This document shows, one piece after another, positions 41,120-49,331 of a stretch of DNA of 64,000 nt. The stretch comes from DATHTS01 sp041940425 (GTDB taxonomy: Bacteria; Acidobacteriota; Blastocatellia; Pyrinomonadales; Pyrinomonadaceae), in NCBI GenBank assembly GCA_041940425.1, contig JBGTSF010000017.1:5640-69639 (forward strand). The letters run 5' to 3'. A program made the position numbers and the translations under genes. Position 1 is the first letter of the stretch; every line of letters starts with the position of its first letter. Under the pieces are notes generated by a model. That model saw nothing but the letters and a program-made list of their open reading frames with translations, made no database searches and was not told the origin of the DNA.

Positions 41120-42289
41120 TTACCGCCGGAGAAGTTCGGCTGTCGCGGCAATCGCCTGCAGATAACTTTTTAAAATTTTCCCGTCGCCCAAAACGCCGTC
41201 GAACGAGAACGAAATCTGCTCGTCGTCAATCGAAATGTTCGAAGCCCGTTTATTTAACGCGACAAGCTGACCGCAAAGATCCGGCTTTAATTTGCTTCGC
41301 GCCGCGCCGGCGTTTTTCGCTTTGACGATAAACGAATCGTCAAACTCTTTGATTCCCGATTCGATGTCCTGCGCGCCGAGCCACGTGAATGCTTTGTGAA
41401 GCGAATTTTCGGGCATAATTTTTAATCCCGTTTGCAGGTTTTGCGGGAATCTGAGTTTGATTTCGGTTCGCCATTTTCCCTTCGCTGCATCGAGCGCGGC
41501 AAACACCGGAAAATTTTTATAAATTCCCTGCATCTGAAAACGAACCGCGTCGAGTTTGAGATCGTTCTCGTCGGCAAGAGCTTTCCATGACGCGAGCAGA
41601 TGTTTCTCCCATTCGGCAAGCGGGAATTTTTCGCGGGCGTTTTTGAAACGGTTTGCCAAACGGCTCGTCATATCGAGCATTTCCTTGAGCGTTTCAAAAT
41701 CGGAAACGATGCCGCTTTTTTCGAGATAAACTCTTTCATCCGAAACTTTGACAACTCCGGCGGACTGATTCGTCAGCATCAGATCGCCCATCAGATTCTG
41801 CGTTTTGTCCGACGGAAAATCCGAAAGCAGAAGCCGCCGCAGAACTTCCCCGTCATAACATTTCACATTAAAGACTTTGTCGAAATTCGGCTGACCGAGA
41901 AACATTTGATCGGATTTAAAAACGCCGGAAAACAAACCTTTGGGCGCGCGGATGTCGAGCAAAAATCTGAGCGGCAAAGGAAACGCGCTCTGACAGCAAG
42001 TGTAATATTCGACGTGCCGTTCGTCGCCGTGTCCCGAACTCCGTCTGCCGACGGCAAGCAAGATTTCACAGCCGTGATAAACGCCTTTTAGTTCGAGCTT
42101 TTTCGGATTCCGCATCGTGAGATTCAGTTTTTGTGAAGCTTCCCGCCACGCGGCGCGGTTTTTGACGTTCTGCCGGAGTTTGTAAATGATCAGACCGGCG
42201 ATAAAAGCCAAAATACCGAAGCCCGCAACAAAGACGATTCCGCAAACCGCGATTTCCTGAAAGCCGTTTCGGAGAAAAAGAACAAGCAT
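41120..42289 (-). CDS. Membrane-anchored hypothetical protein (389 residues)
   Basis: One hydrophobic N-terminal segment (about 15-38, VCGIVFVAGFGILAFIAGLIIY) anchors a large soluble region of about 350 residues. It has mixed alpha/beta text such as LELKGVYHGCEILLAVGRRSSGHGDERHVEYYTC and MYLEKSGIVSDFETLKEMLDMTSRLANRF. I recognise no named domain. It is convergent with the Lrp-linked gene. Nothing else of note lies in 42290-42381. Confidence 0.6.
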   Translation of the reverse strand: MLVLFLRNGFQEIAVCGIVFVAGFGILAFIAGLIIYKLRQNVKNRAAWREASQKLNLTMRNPKKLELKGVYHGCEILLAVGRRSSGHGDERHVEYYTCCQSAFPLPLRFLLDIRAPKGLFSGVFKSDQMFLGQPNFDKVFNVKCYDGEVLRRLLLSDFPSDKTQNLMGDLMLTNQSAGVVKVSDERVYLEKSGIVSDFETLKEMLDMTSRLANRFKNAREKFPLAEWEKHLLASWKALADENDLKLDAVRFQMQGIYKNFPVFAALDAAKGKWRTEIKLRFPQNLQTGLKIMPENSLHKAFTWLGAQDIESGIKEFDDSFIVKAKNAGAARSKLKPDLCGQLVALNKRASNISIDDEQISFSFDGVLGDGKILKSYLQAIAATAELLRR

Positions 42290-42381
42290 CGGGAATGCAT
42301 TTTATTAGATTTTACCGGGATGTCAAAATTTTTCGGTTTTTTAGTTTTTGCTCTGAAGTAAGAAGACTGAACGAAAACTTT

Positions 42382-43005
42382 CTATTTTTCGCTCAAATAA
42401 AAATGCCACAAAAGCCGCGCCGCGACCGCGCGAAAAGGTTTCCATCGCTTGGCGATGGTTTGAAATTCGTCGGAATTCGGCGCGTGGTCTAAATGCTTTA
42501 ATTTTTTATAAGCGACGTGCAGTGCGAGATCGCCTTTCGGCATGACGTCCGCGCGAAGCATAGCCATCAAAAGATAAATATCCGAAGTCCAATCGCCGAT
42601 TCCTTTTATTTTTTTGAGTTCGTGTTTTGCGTCATGGTCGGAAAGTTTTTCTAAATTTTTTAAATTCAGTTTCCCGTCCAAAACCGCGTTTGCGAGTTCC
42701 CGCGCATAGACGGTTTTCTGGCGCGAAAAATAACACGCCTTCATTTCCGCATCTGACAATTTCAAAACATTTTCGGGCGTAATTTCGCCGAGTCGTTCTT
42801 TCAACCGATTAAACGCCGAAAGAGCCGAAGCGAGCGAAACCTGTTGTTCCAAAATAATGTGAATGAGAGTAGTGAAACTCGCCTCGCGTTTCCAGAGCGG
42901 CGGCGTGCCGTAAGTTTGAAAAATATATTTTAGATCGGAATCTTCGGCGGCTAATTTTCTGCAAATAGCGGCGAGGTTTTTTTTGTTCAGTTTTTCAACA
43001 TTCAC
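42382..43005 (-). CDS. DNA-3-methyladenine glycosylase II-like (AlkA/HhH-GPD)
   Basis: The 207-residue product is an HhH-GPD base-excision glycosylase. LIHIILEQQVSLASALSAFNRL (about 46-67) starts the domain, the helix-hairpin-helix is HELKKIKGIGDWTSDIYLLMAM, and the catalytic Asp lies in DVMPKGDLAL (about 160-169). It has no iron-sulfur cluster cysteines. It removes alkylated purines from DNA. The N-terminal TBP-like domain of E. coli AlkA is absent, as in many short bacterial forms. Confidence 0.88.
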   Translation of the reverse strand: MNVEKLNKKNLAAICRKLAAEDSDLKYIFQTYGTPPLWKREASFTTLIHIILEQQVSLASALSAFNRLKERLGEITPENVLKLSDAEMKACYFSRQKTVYARELANAVLDGKLNLKNLEKLSDHDAKHELKKIKGIGDWTSDIYLLMAMLRADVMPKGDLALHVAYKKLKHLDHAPNSDEFQTIAKRWKPFRAVAARLLWHFYLSEK

Positions 43006-43205
43006 TTTTTCAAAATTATATCGCTTCTAGTTAAAAAACATAAATCGGAACGACTTCTGCCCTAACAATCTGCGTCGGATGCTCAACGATTTGGAACACG
43101 GCTTAAACGATTACGCGAATCTTGAAAATCGCAAGCATTTTGTAAGATTGCGTAAAGTTTTGTAAATAAAAGGTTTTTCCTTTGTTTTCAGCATTTAGCG
43201 AAATG

Positions 43206-43222
43206 TTGGCACGGGCATTGCT
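43206..43222 (+). promoter_or_regulatory. Sigma-54 (-24/-12) promoter
   Basis: TTGGCACGGGCATTGCT fits the RpoN consensus at nearly every position, with GG at 43208-43209, GC at 43220-43221 and 10 bp between. It lies about 70 bp before the secreted Arg/Asp-rich gene. No other gene is visible in 43006-43289. Confidence 0.8.
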
Positions 43223-43289
43223 CTAAATAGCTACAGCCGACAATTGCGTATGCGTTGTCAATGAAAATTTTATCAAGGAGAAATTTATT

Positions 43290-43901
43290 ATGAATCGCTA
43301 TAAAAGTTTAGTTGCTGTTTTCGCTTTCGCGCTGATGGTTTTGAGTCTTCCCGTCATCGCTTCGGCGCAGTGGCGCGACAATCGCCGCAATGACGATTAT
43401 TACGGAAACAGTAGATACAACCGCAATCTCAATGCAACGATCAGAAATCTGAGAAACCGCAGTAAGCAGTTTGAGCGCCGCATTGACCGCGAACTCGACC
43501 GCAGCCGGATTGACGGCACACGCCGCGAAGACCGGATCAACGCTATCGCCGCCGATTTTGCCAGAGCCGCCGAGCGTCTCGACCGCGAATACGATAACCG
43601 CCGCGATTACCGCGACAGCCGGAACGAAGCGCAGAGAGTTTTGCAGTTGGGTTCACAGCTCGACCGCGTTCTGAGCCGCGCACGACTCAGCTACAATATT
43701 CGAAACGATTGGAACAGAATTCGTCAGGATTTGAGAATTATCTCAAACGCTTTCGGCGGATACTATAATGACGATTATCGCAATGACCGGCGCGGACGCC
43801 GAGACCGTGACGATGATTGGGACGATGATGATGACTACAGGCGTGATCGCAACCGCGACACCGATTGGCGCAACCGCATTCCGTTTCCGTTTCCGTTTTA
43901 A
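43290..43901 (+). CDS. Secreted Arg/Asp-rich protein
   Basis: A 203-residue exported protein: signal MNRYKSLVAVFAFALMVLSLPVIASAQ, then a highly charged body. A helical core (ATIRNLRNRSKQFERRIDRELDRSRIDGTRRED, then LDRVLSRARLSYNIRNDWNRIRQDLR) is followed by a low-complexity C terminus of D, R, N and Y (DDDWDDDDDYRRDRNRD) ending in a PFPFPF-like motif. It may bind a polyanion or metal ions in the periplasm. AAGGAG precedes the start and a sigma-54 promoter drives it. Confidence 0.7.
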   Translation: MNRYKSLVAVFAFALMVLSLPVIASAQWRDNRRNDDYYGNSRYNRNLNATIRNLRNRSKQFERRIDRELDRSRIDGTRREDRINAIAADFARAAERLDREYDNRRDYRDSRNEAQRVLQLGSQLDRVLSRARLSYNIRNDWNRIRQDLRIISNAFGGYYNDDYRNDRRGRRDRDDDWDDDDDYRRDRNRDTDWRNRIPFPFPF

Positions 43902-43972
43902 TTCTTAAATGAAAAATTTTAGCGCGGCTCAGAAAAATCCAGCCCGACATAAATATGAACCGCGCCAAAACG

Positions 43973-44003
43973 AGCCTGAATCTTTTCGATTCGGGCTTTT
44001 TTA
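43973..44003 (+). terminator. Rho-independent terminator
   Basis: AGCCTGAATC (43973-43982) pairs with GATTCGGGCT (43988-43997, one G-T pair), followed by a T-run. It follows the secreted Arg/Asp-rich gene and precedes rsmI. Confidence 0.85.
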
Positions 44004-44034
44004 TTTTCGCTTATTCATTGTATCTTTCTAGTCT

Positions 44035-44874
44035 ATGCCCGGAACGCTTTTTCTCGTCGCCACGCCAATCGGAAATTTGCAGGACATTTCTTTCCGCGCC
44101 GTCGAAACTCTGAAAACCGTTGACCTGATCGCCTGCGAAGACACGCGCCACACGCGGAAACTGCTCACGCATTTCGGCATCAAAAACAAACTCGTCAGCT
44201 ATCACGAACACAACGAAGCGGAACGCGCCGATGAATTTTTGGATTTTTTAGAGCAAGGAAAATCGATCGCCGTCGTCTCGGATGCGGGAACGCCCGGAAT
44301 TGCCGATCCGGGTTTTCGGCTTGTTCAAAAATCATCGGAACTCGGCGTGAAAATCGTCTCGATCCCCGGCGCGGTCGCTTTTGTCAATGCCCTGATCGTT
44401 TCCGGCTTGCCGACCGATTCCGTTTTTTTCGGCGGTTTTCTGCCGTCAAAAAAAGGCGAACGGCGCAAGCGTCTCGAAGAGTTAAAAGAAATTCCGGCAA
44501 CGCTCTGTTTTTACGAAACGCCGCACCGCATCGGAAAATCTCTCGCCGATTGTTTTGAAATTTTGGGGAACAGAAATGCAGCAGTCGCGCGCGAACTGAC
44601 GAAACTGCATGAAGAAATTATTCGCGGCAGTTTAGAAGAATTAAAAAATCATTTCGCCGAAAAACAAACCAAAGGCGAGATCGTTTTGGTAATCGAACGC
44701 GAACAAAACCCGGAACTCAAAACTCAAAACTCAAAACTCAAAACTCTTGCCGAACGAGTTTCCGAAATCGAAGCGGAAGGAACTAATCATAAAACCGCGC
44801 TCAAAAAAGCCGCCAAAGAATTCGGTTTAAGCAACTCGGAAGCTTACAAAATTTTGCTTCAAGAAAAGAAATAA
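44035..44874 (+). CDS. rsmI: 16S rRNA (cytidine(1402)-2'-O)-methyltransferase
   Basis: RsmI methylates C1402 of 16S rRNA. The 279-residue product starts GTLFLVATPIGNLQDISFRAVETLK, has the SAM-binding VVSDAGTPGIADPG loop, IPGAVAFVNALIVSGLPTDSVFFGGFLPSKKGER, and FYETPHRIGKSL and ARELTKLHEEI further on, all typical. After the family core (about residue 225) the DNA carries a 35-bp heptamer repeat encoding KTQNSKLKT, which is not part of the normal protein. The C-terminal helical tail follows it in frame. Confidence 0.94.
   Translation: MPGTLFLVATPIGNLQDISFRAVETLKTVDLIACEDTRHTRKLLTHFGIKNKLVSYHEHNEAERADEFLDFLEQGKSIAVVSDAGTPGIADPGFRLVQKSSELGVKIVSIPGAVAFVNALIVSGLPTDSVFFGGFLPSKKGERRKRLEELKEIPATLCFYETPHRIGKSLADCFEILGNRNAAVARELTKLHEEIIRGSLEELKNHFAEKQTKGEIVLVIEREQNPELKTQNSKLKTLAERVSEIEAEGTNHKTALKKAAKEFGLSNSEAYKILLQEKK
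44714..44748 (+). repeat. In-frame heptanucleotide repeat inside rsmI
   Basis: Four exact AACTCAA units (44714-44741) and one AACTCTT lie in the rsmI coding region, adding about 12 low-complexity residues without breaking the frame (35 bp, with the surrounding codons restoring phase). Confidence 0.88.
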
Positions 44875-44879
44875 ATTAT

Positions 44880-45032
44880 GTGAATCAAGAGCAGAAAACT
44901 ATGATAAATTATTGCGCCTTTCTCTGCGTTCTCCGCGCGCTCGGCGTGAAAATAATTTTCGGAAGTCAAAAAAAGAGAAAGTTTCACGCGGAAAACGCAG
45001 AGAACGCAGAGTTTTTTTCTACTCTTGATTGA
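44880..45032. repeat. Large imperfect inverted repeat downstream of rsmI
   Basis: GAATCAAGAG at the left end pairs with CTCTTGATTG at the right. Inner arms contain TCTCTGCGTTCTCCGCG and CGCGGAAAACGCAGAGAACGCAGAG. The whole region folds on itself and lacks a T-run right after it. Confidence 0.8.
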
Positions 45033-45276
45033 CATGCATTTTTTTAAGTTTCCCAAATTCCGACCGTAGTTTCCACAGTTTCGCGGTGTTGCCTTCACGC
45101 TGTTTTTCCTGCCCGAAAAAAACTACTCTAAAACTCGCGGCAATAGATTATTTTTGAAAATCGAAACGAAGATTTTTATAAAAAATTTTATGAATCGCCG
45201 CAATTTAGTTTCGATTTATCGTTCAATAAACAGCGTGTTTTACACGAATAATTTTGAAAAAAGGAGTTTCCGAAAA
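45033..45276. other. Gene-poor A+T-rich leader
   Basis: No supportable gene or RNA is seen. An in-frame ATG at 45154 would extend the following protein but adds text unlike a signal peptide, so I treat this stretch as the untranslated leader of the gene at 45277. Confidence 0.5.
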
Positions 45277-46437
45277 ATGCTGAAAAAATCCCGTTTTTAT
45301 TTTACCGCGATGTGCGCCGCGCTGGTTTTGGTTTCGCTTCTTCTGACTTCCGCCGCGAAAGCCTGCGAAGATCCGCCGCAAACCCTGCTTACGCTTTATA
45401 TGAACAGCGATCTGATCGTCATCGCCAAATATGAAAGCAACGGCGAATCGAAAAAATCTTATGAAGACGAATACGGCTACACGCTCGATGTCGAGCGGAA
45501 TCTTTCGATCTCGAAAATCTATAAAGGCGGGAAAGATCTGAAAACGGTTTCGTTCGTGTCGTCCGAATATCATTCGAATCCGAGCCAGCCGAATGAAGCA
45601 ATCGAGCCGGAAGAATATATTCACGAAGAATTCTTCGACCTTTCAAAGATCAAGCTCGGCGGCGAATATCTTTTCTTTTTAACGAAGGACAAAGAAACCG
45701 AGAAATACACCGTAACGGATTATTATTCGGGTGTCAGGGAAACCGGCGGCAAAACCGAATTTTTTGAAAAAGCCCTGGGCGAACTCGAACAGATCGCGTC
45801 GGCGAAAGAAAATCAGTACGCGCTTCTGACCGAATGGATCGTTAAAAGCGTCGAAAACGCGGAAACGCGCGAAGACGGAATCCGCGATCTGTCGGAAAGT
45901 TTTTACGGTTTGCAGTATCAGCAGGAAGATCCGAATTTCAAAGATAAAGGTCCGTTCGTAGTAAATGACGGTTACGGAATTTACACGGTCGGTGTGGCGA
46001 AACATCTGACCGAATCGCAGAAAGCGAGAGTTTCCGCCGCGCTTTATCCGGTTCTGCAAGCCGCCTGGTTTGCCGAAACGCCGCAGTATGCCGATTATGG
46101 GATCGCGGCTATTTTGGGCGGCATCAACAAACCTCGTTTCGCCGTTCACGTATTCAATTCCCTGCAGTCGGTCGCCAAAGAAGATGTCGAGCGCAAAAGA
46201 ATGATCATGGGATTTTTGACCGATTTCATCGCCGACGAAGCTCTTTCGAAAATTTATTACGATTATTCGGAGTTGGAATACAAGATGGAAGAGATAGGAA
46301 AAGCCGACACGCCGGAAGTGAAAAAGCAGTTGAAAACGATGACCGCTTCGAGAGACCTTCTGCTGAAAGATTTCGACAAGCGTTTCAAATTTTTATACGG
46401 CAGAAATTTCGTTCCGGTCGAAGAACAAAAAGCCTGA
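45277..46437 (+). CDS. Secreted hypothetical protein (386 residues)
   Basis: From ATG 45277, preceded by AAGGAG, the product has a good signal peptide (MLKKSRFYFTAMCAALVLVSLLLTSAAKA). The mature part starts CEDPPQTLLTLYMNSDLIVIAKYES, a beta domain like those of secreted proteins that begin with a Cys after the signal (no lipobox). A helical C-terminal half contains SQKARVSAALYPVLQAAWF. I do not recognise the family. A strong terminator follows it. Confidence 0.68.
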   Translation: MLKKSRFYFTAMCAALVLVSLLLTSAAKACEDPPQTLLTLYMNSDLIVIAKYESNGESKKSYEDEYGYTLDVERNLSISKIYKGGKDLKTVSFVSSEYHSNPSQPNEAIEPEEYIHEEFFDLSKIKLGGEYLFFLTKDKETEKYTVTDYYSGVRETGGKTEFFEKALGELEQIASAKENQYALLTEWIVKSVENAETREDGIRDLSESFYGLQYQQEDPNFKDKGPFVVNDGYGIYTVGVAKHLTESQKARVSAALYPVLQAAWFAETPQYADYGIAAILGGINKPRFAVHVFNSLQSVAKEDVERKRMIMGFLTDFIADEALSKIYYDYSELEYKMEEIGKADTPEVKKQLKTMTASRDLLLKDFDKRFKFLYGRNFVPVEEQKA

Positions 46438-46462
46438 ACGATAAAATTATTCGCGTAAAAAC

Positions 46463-46501
46463 AAAAGCGGTTTCCGTCGGCATAACGGAAACCGCTTTTT
46501 T
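46463..46501 (+). terminator. Rho-independent terminator
   Basis: A perfect 15-bp stem (46463-46477 with 46485-46499), a 7-nt loop and a T-run follow the secreted hypothetical gene. Confidence 0.9.
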
Positions 46502-46581
46502 ACGTCCGGCAGTCGAAAAAAATTTTCTTGAGAAAAAAAAATCGAGCAACCGTATTCTTTGTAAGTCCGTCTAAAATAACT

Positions 46582-46606
46582 TGTTACACCTGTAAAAAGT
46601 GTAACA
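46582..46606. promoter_or_regulatory. Palindrome in the leader of the outer-membrane barrel gene
   Basis: TGTTACAC (46582-46589) and GTGTAACA (46599-46606) are exact inverted repeats 9 bp apart, 94 bp before the next gene. It could be a regulator operator or an mRNA hairpin. A smaller hairpin TTGCTG-AGG-CAGCAA lies at about 46650-46665. Confidence 0.5.
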
Positions 46607-46699
46607 GCCTGGCAGGATTTAGCAGTATCGAATCGGTTAGGCTTTTTTTGTTGCTGAGGCAGCAAAGATTTTTAATTCTTAGGGAGTAATTTATACAAT

Positions 46700-47353
46700 A
46701 TGAAAAAGTTATTTTTGGCGTTTTGTCTGATGACAATTTCCGGCTTGGCGGCGTTTGCCCAAAGCACGGGCGATTACAAAAAAGGCGAATTTTTCGTCGG
46801 CTACTCGAACGGACAGGTTGACACGGGAATCAATTCCGAAGACGGCAACGAGTTCGAGGAATTTTTCAACGAGCGCGAAACATTTCACGGTTTTAACGTT
46901 TCCGGCGTTTACAATGTCAGCCGTTTTGTCGGCATCAAAGGCGACGTTTCGGGAACATACAACCGGAAAAATTTCAGCGGCACCATTCAGGACGGACCGA
47001 CTCCGACCAATGTTTCGTTCAAGACCAACAGCGCACTTTACAATTTTCTCGGCGGCGTTCAGTTCAAGGACAATGCGACCGAAAAAAGATTAAAACCTTT
47101 CGCGCACGTTTTGGTCGGCGCGGGACACGGGCGGGTAAAAATCTCCGACACCGTTTGTCCGGGCGATGTCTGCACAGCTTTTGAAGGCACGGAATCCGAA
47201 ACCGGATTTGCCGGAGCGTTCGGCGGCGGTTTGGATGTCAAATTGAACAACCGCGTTGATTTTCGCGTCGTTCAGGTTGATTACAACCCGGTCAGATTCG
47301 ACGGCGGAACCCAGCACAATGTCCGTTTCGGAATCGGGTTGGTTTTCAAGTAA
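46700..47353 (+). CDS. Outer-membrane beta-barrel protein
   Basis: A 217-residue exported protein: signal MKKLFLAFCLMTISGLAAFAQ, then about eight amphipathic strands (GEFFVGYSNGQVDTG, HGFNVSGVYNVSRFVGIKGDVSGTYN, LYNFLGGVQF, KPFAHVLVGAGHGRVKI, GFAGAFGGGLDVKLN, VDFRVVQVDYNPVRF, HNVRFGIGLVFK). The final Phe-Lys strand fits a BamA-inserted OmpA-like or opacity-type barrel. A Cys pair in SDTVCPGDVCTAF may form a disulfide in an outer loop. A terminator follows. Confidence 0.82.
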   Translation: MKKLFLAFCLMTISGLAAFAQSTGDYKKGEFFVGYSNGQVDTGINSEDGNEFEEFFNERETFHGFNVSGVYNVSRFVGIKGDVSGTYNRKNFSGTIQDGPTPTNVSFKTNSALYNFLGGVQFKDNATEKRLKPFAHVLVGAGHGRVKISDTVCPGDVCTAFEGTESETGFAGAFGGGLDVKLNNRVDFRVVQVDYNPVRFDGGTQHNVRFGIGLVFK

Positions 47354-47375
47354 AAATAATTTGAAAGCAAGAAAA

Positions 47376-47409
47376 AAAAGGGAGCGTTTTTAATGCGCTC
47401 CCTTTTTAT
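47376..47409 (+). terminator. Rho-independent terminator
   Basis: AAAAGGGAGCG (47376-47386) pairs with CGCTCCCTTTT (47396-47406) and runs into T. It ends the barrel gene. Confidence 0.9.
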
Positions 47410-47438
47410 TTAACCCGGGTTTTAGATAAAACGAAATA

Positions 47439-47520
47439 GCCGCAAAAAAGCACAGAAATCACAAAAAGAAAATCTTCCAAACACTCTTTTTGTAAATTTT
47501 GCGCTTTTTTGCGGCTATCT
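47439..47520. repeat. Imperfect inverted repeat downstream of the M28 peptidase gene
   Basis: AATAGCCGCAAAAAAGCACAGAAA at the left is complementary, with mismatches, to the right arm ending GCGCTTTTTTGCGGCTAT. It lies between convergent genes. Confidence 0.82.
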
Positions 47521-47534
47521 TCTTCCCCCCTTAT

Positions 47535-49214
47535 TTATCTTTCGGTCAATTCCTTCGGCAACTGTTTATCAACCGCCGGACGCTGCCGGAGTTCGGCGAT
47601 TTCCCAGAGCGTCAGAAAGATCGTCCGCGTAACCTTTTCCATTTTTTGATAGTCAATCTTATCGGGATTATCGGTCGGTCGGTGATAATCTTCGTGAACG
47701 CCGTCAAACCAGAAAACGATCGGAATATTATTGACCGCGTAATTGAAATGGTCGGAACGGAAAAAGAAACGATTCGGGTCTTGCGGGTCGTCGTATTTGT
47801 AGTTGTAGGTCAGATTCAGATAACTGCTGTTCGTCGCCTTCGTAACCGCGCCGAGCGTCGAACTCATCATTTCCGAACCGATCACGTAAATTTCATTTTC
47901 GCCCGAAAGTTCGGCGTTGCACGGTCTCTGTCCCGGTCTTAAATTTACGTCGCACGGAGCTTGATAACCCGGTTTTTTACTGCGCCCGATCATATCAATG
48001 TTTAATTGAGCGACGACATTTTTGATGTCAACGGTCGGGAATTTATTAAAATACTCGCTGCCCCACAAACCTTTTTCCTCGCCCGCGTGCCAGACGAAAA
48101 GAACCGAGCGTTTCGGTCGGACGGCGGCTTTGGCTAAAGTTTCGGCGATGGCGAGAACGGCGACCGTTCCCGAACCGTCGTCGTCCGCGCCGTTCCAGAT
48201 TTTGTCTTCGCCCGGCGCATACGGATTCACGCCGTCGTGATCGTAATGCGCGCCGATGGCGACGTATTCGTTTTTCAATGTCGGATCAGAGCCTTCCCAG
48301 ACGGCGACGACGTTCTGCGTGTCGGCGGTTTCGACCTTCGTTTCGACTGAAAGATTCGCGGTTTTTCCCGCGCCGAATTCAAACGCCGGCATCGGTTCGG
48401 TCGAATTGTAGATTTCCGTGATTTTTTTCAGATCAAAGCTTTCGCCGCTGAAAAGTTTTTCGGCAGCCGTCGGCGAAAGGAAAACGGTCGGCAGATTTTT
48501 TTCCCTGCTTTTGGTCAATTTGTCAACGCGGTAATCTCCCGTTTCGCGCTGGCGGCGCAGAGTTTCCCAATTTTTTACGATGTTCGGCGTGCCGACGGCG
48601 ATGATGCCCGCCGCGCCCTGCTGTTTGGCGTAGGTCATCGGATCAGCCCACGCTTCGCCGCGTCTGCCGCTTTCAAAAAGCTCGCGGAACGAAACGCCGC
48701 GCGGAGCATTATCGGCGTAGATGACGACGATCTTGCCGCGGACATTTAAATCTTTAAGCGGTTCGAGACCTTTCGATTTGACCAGCCAGCCGTTGCCGCC
48801 GAAAACCATCGGCGCGTTCATAGCCGCGCCCGAAGTTGCATTGGCAAAAAAGTCTCTTCCGTAAAGAAACTGCTCGCCGTTGATCTGCAAAATTGCGTTC
48901 GCCGGAATGACCGCGTCGCGGCTGAGAGCCATTTTTTGAAAGAATGTGCCATTATCGCCCGCCGGTTTGAACTTCCAGCGTTTAAGCATCAAAGCCATAA
49001 ACTGCGCCGTCAAATCAAGCCCGCGCGAAGGCGTATCGCGCCCTTCCATCTCGTCCGACGCGACAAAATAAAGATATTCTCTGAGCTGTTCGGCGGTAAT
49101 CATCTCCGCCAACTGTTTTTCTTTCGCCGTAATTTTAACCGCCGTTTGAGCAAATGCTGACGAAGGCAAAAGAAGCGTAATAATTAAAAGTATTGCAAAT
49201 AAATTTTTTCTCAT
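47535..49214 (-). CDS. Secreted M28 family zinc aminopeptidase with PA domain
   Basis: The 559-residue product has a signal peptide (MRKNLFAILLIITLLLPSSAFAQ) and a PA insert domain (GKIVVIYADNAPRGVSFRE...GAAGIIAVGTPN). The M28 catalytic core is IGAHYDHDGVN (first His/Asp), WNGADDDGSGTVAVLAIAETLA, FVWHAGEEKGLWGSEYF with the catalytic Glu, NIDMIGRSKK and RSDHFNYAVNNIPIVFW with the last His. It should be a periplasmic or secreted aminopeptidase that supports peptide use. Confidence 0.92.
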   Translation of the reverse strand: MRKNLFAILLIITLLLPSSAFAQTAVKITAKEKQLAEMITAEQLREYLYFVASDEMEGRDTPSRGLDLTAQFMALMLKRWKFKPAGDNGTFFQKMALSRDAVIPANAILQINGEQFLYGRDFFANATSGAAMNAPMVFGGNGWLVKSKGLEPLKDLNVRGKIVVIYADNAPRGVSFRELFESGRRGEAWADPMTYAKQQGAAGIIAVGTPNIVKNWETLRRQRETGDYRVDKLTKSREKNLPTVFLSPTAAEKLFSGESFDLKKITEIYNSTEPMPAFEFGAGKTANLSVETKVETADTQNVVAVWEGSDPTLKNEYVAIGAHYDHDGVNPYAPGEDKIWNGADDDGSGTVAVLAIAETLAKAAVRPKRSVLFVWHAGEEKGLWGSEYFNKFPTVDIKNVVAQLNIDMIGRSKKPGYQAPCDVNLRPGQRPCNAELSGENEIYVIGSEMMSSTLGAVTKATNSSYLNLTYNYKYDDPQDPNRFFFRSDHFNYAVNNIPIVFWFDGVHEDYHRPTDNPDKIDYQKMEKVTRTIFLTLWEIAELRQRPAVDKQLPKELTER

Positions 49215-49236
49215 TTTTTCTCCGAAGATTTTTAGA

Positions 49237-49311
49237 GCAGAAGCCCGCGCGTGAGCAAGGGCGGAATTACTGACTTGACCAATCCGCCCTTGCTCACGCG
49301 CGGGCTTCTGC
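49237..49311. repeat. 29-bp perfect inverted repeat between the M28 gene and lpxI
   Basis: Arms 49237-49265 and 49283-49311 are exact reverse complements (GCAGAAGCCCGCGCGTGAGC...) around a 17-nt loop. They are GC-rich, unlike the AT-rich heptamer repeats. There is no T-run. It lies downstream of lpxI and upstream of the M28 peptidase. Confidence 0.93.
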
Positions 49312-49331
49312 CTTTGTTGTTCTTACGCAAA

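Noticed and set aside
45154..45276. Longer start at ATG 45154 for the secreted protein
   Set aside because: The extra 41 residues are not signal-peptide-like and the AAGGAG site lies before 45277.
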